DNA of 64,000 nucleotides from Ulota crispa (lineage: Eukaryota > Streptophyta > Bryopsida > Orthotrichales > Orthotrichaceae): assembly GCA_963920765.1 (NCBI GenBank), contig OY987242.1, forward strand, positions 20,856,002-20,920,001, in the 5' to 3' direction. This document shows positions 62,296-64,000 of the stretch, in pieces. The translations under genes and the position numbers were made by a program. The notes beneath the pieces are model-generated. The model was not told the origin of the DNA, did not search any database, and saw nothing but the letters and a program-made list of their open reading frames with translations. The number at the start of each line of letters is the position of its first letter. Position 1 is the stretch's first letter.

Positions 62296-62669
62296 TCACT
62301 CAACAAATTTTGTTTTTCTAATGCTATGTTAGTTAGTTTTATATTTTAGTTTTGTTCAGGGATGATTGTTCCTTGTGCTGGCCTGCACTTTTGAAGGATG
62401 GCAGACAATGATAATTGGTCCTCAGCTTCAGAAAATTCTTTGAGAGAAAGCCACTCATACTCCAAGAAAAACAAATTCTATGCTATAGTGCATGGCACTT
62501 TTAATCAACAACTACTGCTGCTACAATAAATACTTAAGCACAACACATATACTCGCTCATGTACCCATTAGCTCAAAAACAATTCCACCAACAAGAAGAA
62601 CAAAACCGAAATTTCATCTTGGTGGTCTCAAATTTTTTTTATATATTTTTTGAAAAAGCAATAGATTTG

Positions 62670-63396
62670 TTAACCCCTAAAGGACCAAGCCCCTTTTTGG
62701 AGGACAAATGGGATTTTGGGCATATACCTCTGGCTAAACTACTTTGTGTGATTTTTTGAAAATTTTGTGGATGATGGGGAATTCAAAGATTTACGTGGGC
62801 ATCTAATTTTTTCTTCATTCTAACAATTATTGAAGAAGTTAAAAATGAATTTCTAGAAAATGGGCGAGATTGGGCAGCCCAAAAACTTCTATAAAAATTG
62901 CATTTAAAAAAAATAAAAAAATGAAATAGGTTCTCTAGACTTATATATACATAGGGAGCTTTGAATCATTCAATTTTGATTGATGAGATGAAAGTTATGA
63001 GAAGTTTTTGTTTACGGGTACGTGTGATTTTGAGAGAAACCACACCTACTTGCAAACAAAAACTTCTCATAACTTTCATCTCATCAATCAAAATTGAATG
63101 ATTCAAAGCTCCCTATGTATATATAAGTCTAGAGAATCTATTTCATTTTTTTAATTTTTTTTAAATGCAATTTTTAAAGAAGTTTTTGGCTGCCCGATCT
63201 CGCCCATTTTCCAAAAATTCATTTTTAACTTCTTCAATAATTGTTAGAATGAAGAAAAAATTAAATGCCCACGTAGATATTTGAATTCCACACCTTCAAT
63301 AAAAGTTTCAAAAAATCACAAAAAATAGATTAGCTGTAGGTACATGCCCAAAATCCATTTGTCCCTTGAGGGGACAGTTGGTCCTTTAGGGGTTAA
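62670..63396. mobile_element. TTAA-bounded near-perfect palindrome, 727 bp
   Basis: TTAACCCCTAAAGGACCAAG left and TTGGTCCTTTAGGGGTTAA right. The two arms of about 340 bp are almost identical inverted copies (for example CTTCTCATAACTTTCATCTC and its inverse), meeting near 63033 in a loop of a few tens of bases. Confidence 0.92.
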
Positions 63397-63951
63397 TCAA
63401 ATTCAAAATTTGTTGATTATAAGTATTATGCACTATATACACATTCTATTTTTCAAAAGGAAATTATAAAATAGATGAAAAAATATAACCATTCATCCCT
63501 TACTGTAGGTAAAGATTGTTTGTGAATCACTTCATTTTTTTCCTTTTGACTTTTCCTTTCCTTTCTTTTCAAAGCTGTTGGCCAATACAGTGTTCAAATT
63601 GTTTGGATCTCTTGGCTTGGCCCAAAGCATAAAGTGGGCATCTAGTTCAGGGTCCCACATCAAGTTCAAGCTTAGCTGACTCACCGTTTCAAGCAACACT
63701 CGAAATACACTCGAGTACTATTTGAAAACCAACTTTTGGAAAACAAAAGGTTGAAAACCTCGGGCTGCCCCAAATTGAAGGCTATTTACTAGCATCAAAT
63801 ATCTAGTCTTTCTGCATGTCATACTAAGGGGCGCTTTACATTAGGGGTTACTGTTATGAAAGTTAGGGTCCAAAAAACTCCATATTGAATCCACTATTGG
63901 ATCCAAGTAGCTGTTGAAGTTTCTAATATGTATGTTGGTTTTGACTCCTAG

Positions 63952-64000
63952 TTTAACCCTTAACTCCTAAAGGATCAAAGTTCCCTCGGGGACTTTTGGG
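63952..64000. mobile_element. Left end of another TTAA-bounded element, cut by window edge
   Basis: TTAACCCTTAACTCCTAAAG then GATCAAAG resembles the family's ends; the partner end lies beyond the window. Confidence 0.55.

Overview
The window is nuclear DNA from a green plant. Its genes are split by GT-AG introns and encode plant-type proteins, including a DGS1/NCA2-family protein, an LRR-malectin receptor kinase and a plastid folate-biopterin transporter. Gene density is low (four recognisable genes in 64 kb), the intergenic DNA is AT-rich, and miniature inverted-repeat transposable elements (MITEs) are very abundant. A bryophyte, lycophyte or fern is possible, but I cannot name the species from sequence alone.

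Layout. (1) 113-4573 (+): the 3' part of a DGS1-like gene whose first exons lie before the window. (2) 5.8-9.4 kb: no gene; an A-rich GGTAAAAA array and a CACTA-type MITE. (3) 18095-9417 (-): a complete nine-exon LRR-malectin receptor-like kinase, with several introns occupied by members of one MITE family. (4) 18.1-43.9 kb: about 26 kb without a supportable gene, packed with nested repeats. These include AACACC-ended MITEs, a hAT element with an 8-bp target duplication, a mariner/Stowaway-like element, many elements bounded by TTAA with CCC(C/T)TAAAGG-like ends (piggyBac-like), and a family of giant foldback palindromes. (5) 43.9-51.8 kb (+): the promoter, leader and ten coding exons of a folate-biopterin transporter gene, with one giant palindrome inside an intron. 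(6) 53120-56652 (+): a two-exon gene I do not recognise. Its product combines a Lys-rich coil, a CCHC cluster and a trypsin-like (PA-clan) fold that seems to have lost its catalytic His and Ser; its single intron is largely three MITEs. (7) 56.7-64 kb: intergenic, with an (ATT)n microsatellite, ACCCACACA-rich low-complexity DNA and more TTAA-bounded elements, one a nearly perfect 727-bp palindrome.

The genes do not form a pathway or operon: each is an independent plant transcription unit. Two products act at organelles (DGS1 at mitochondria, the folate transporter at the plastid envelope) and one at the cell surface. The main novelty is the 53-57 kb gene and the layered transposon history, which includes insertions datable against an uninterrupted paralogous copy in the same window. 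All splice models were made by eye from consensus sites and phase agreement, with no transcript data.
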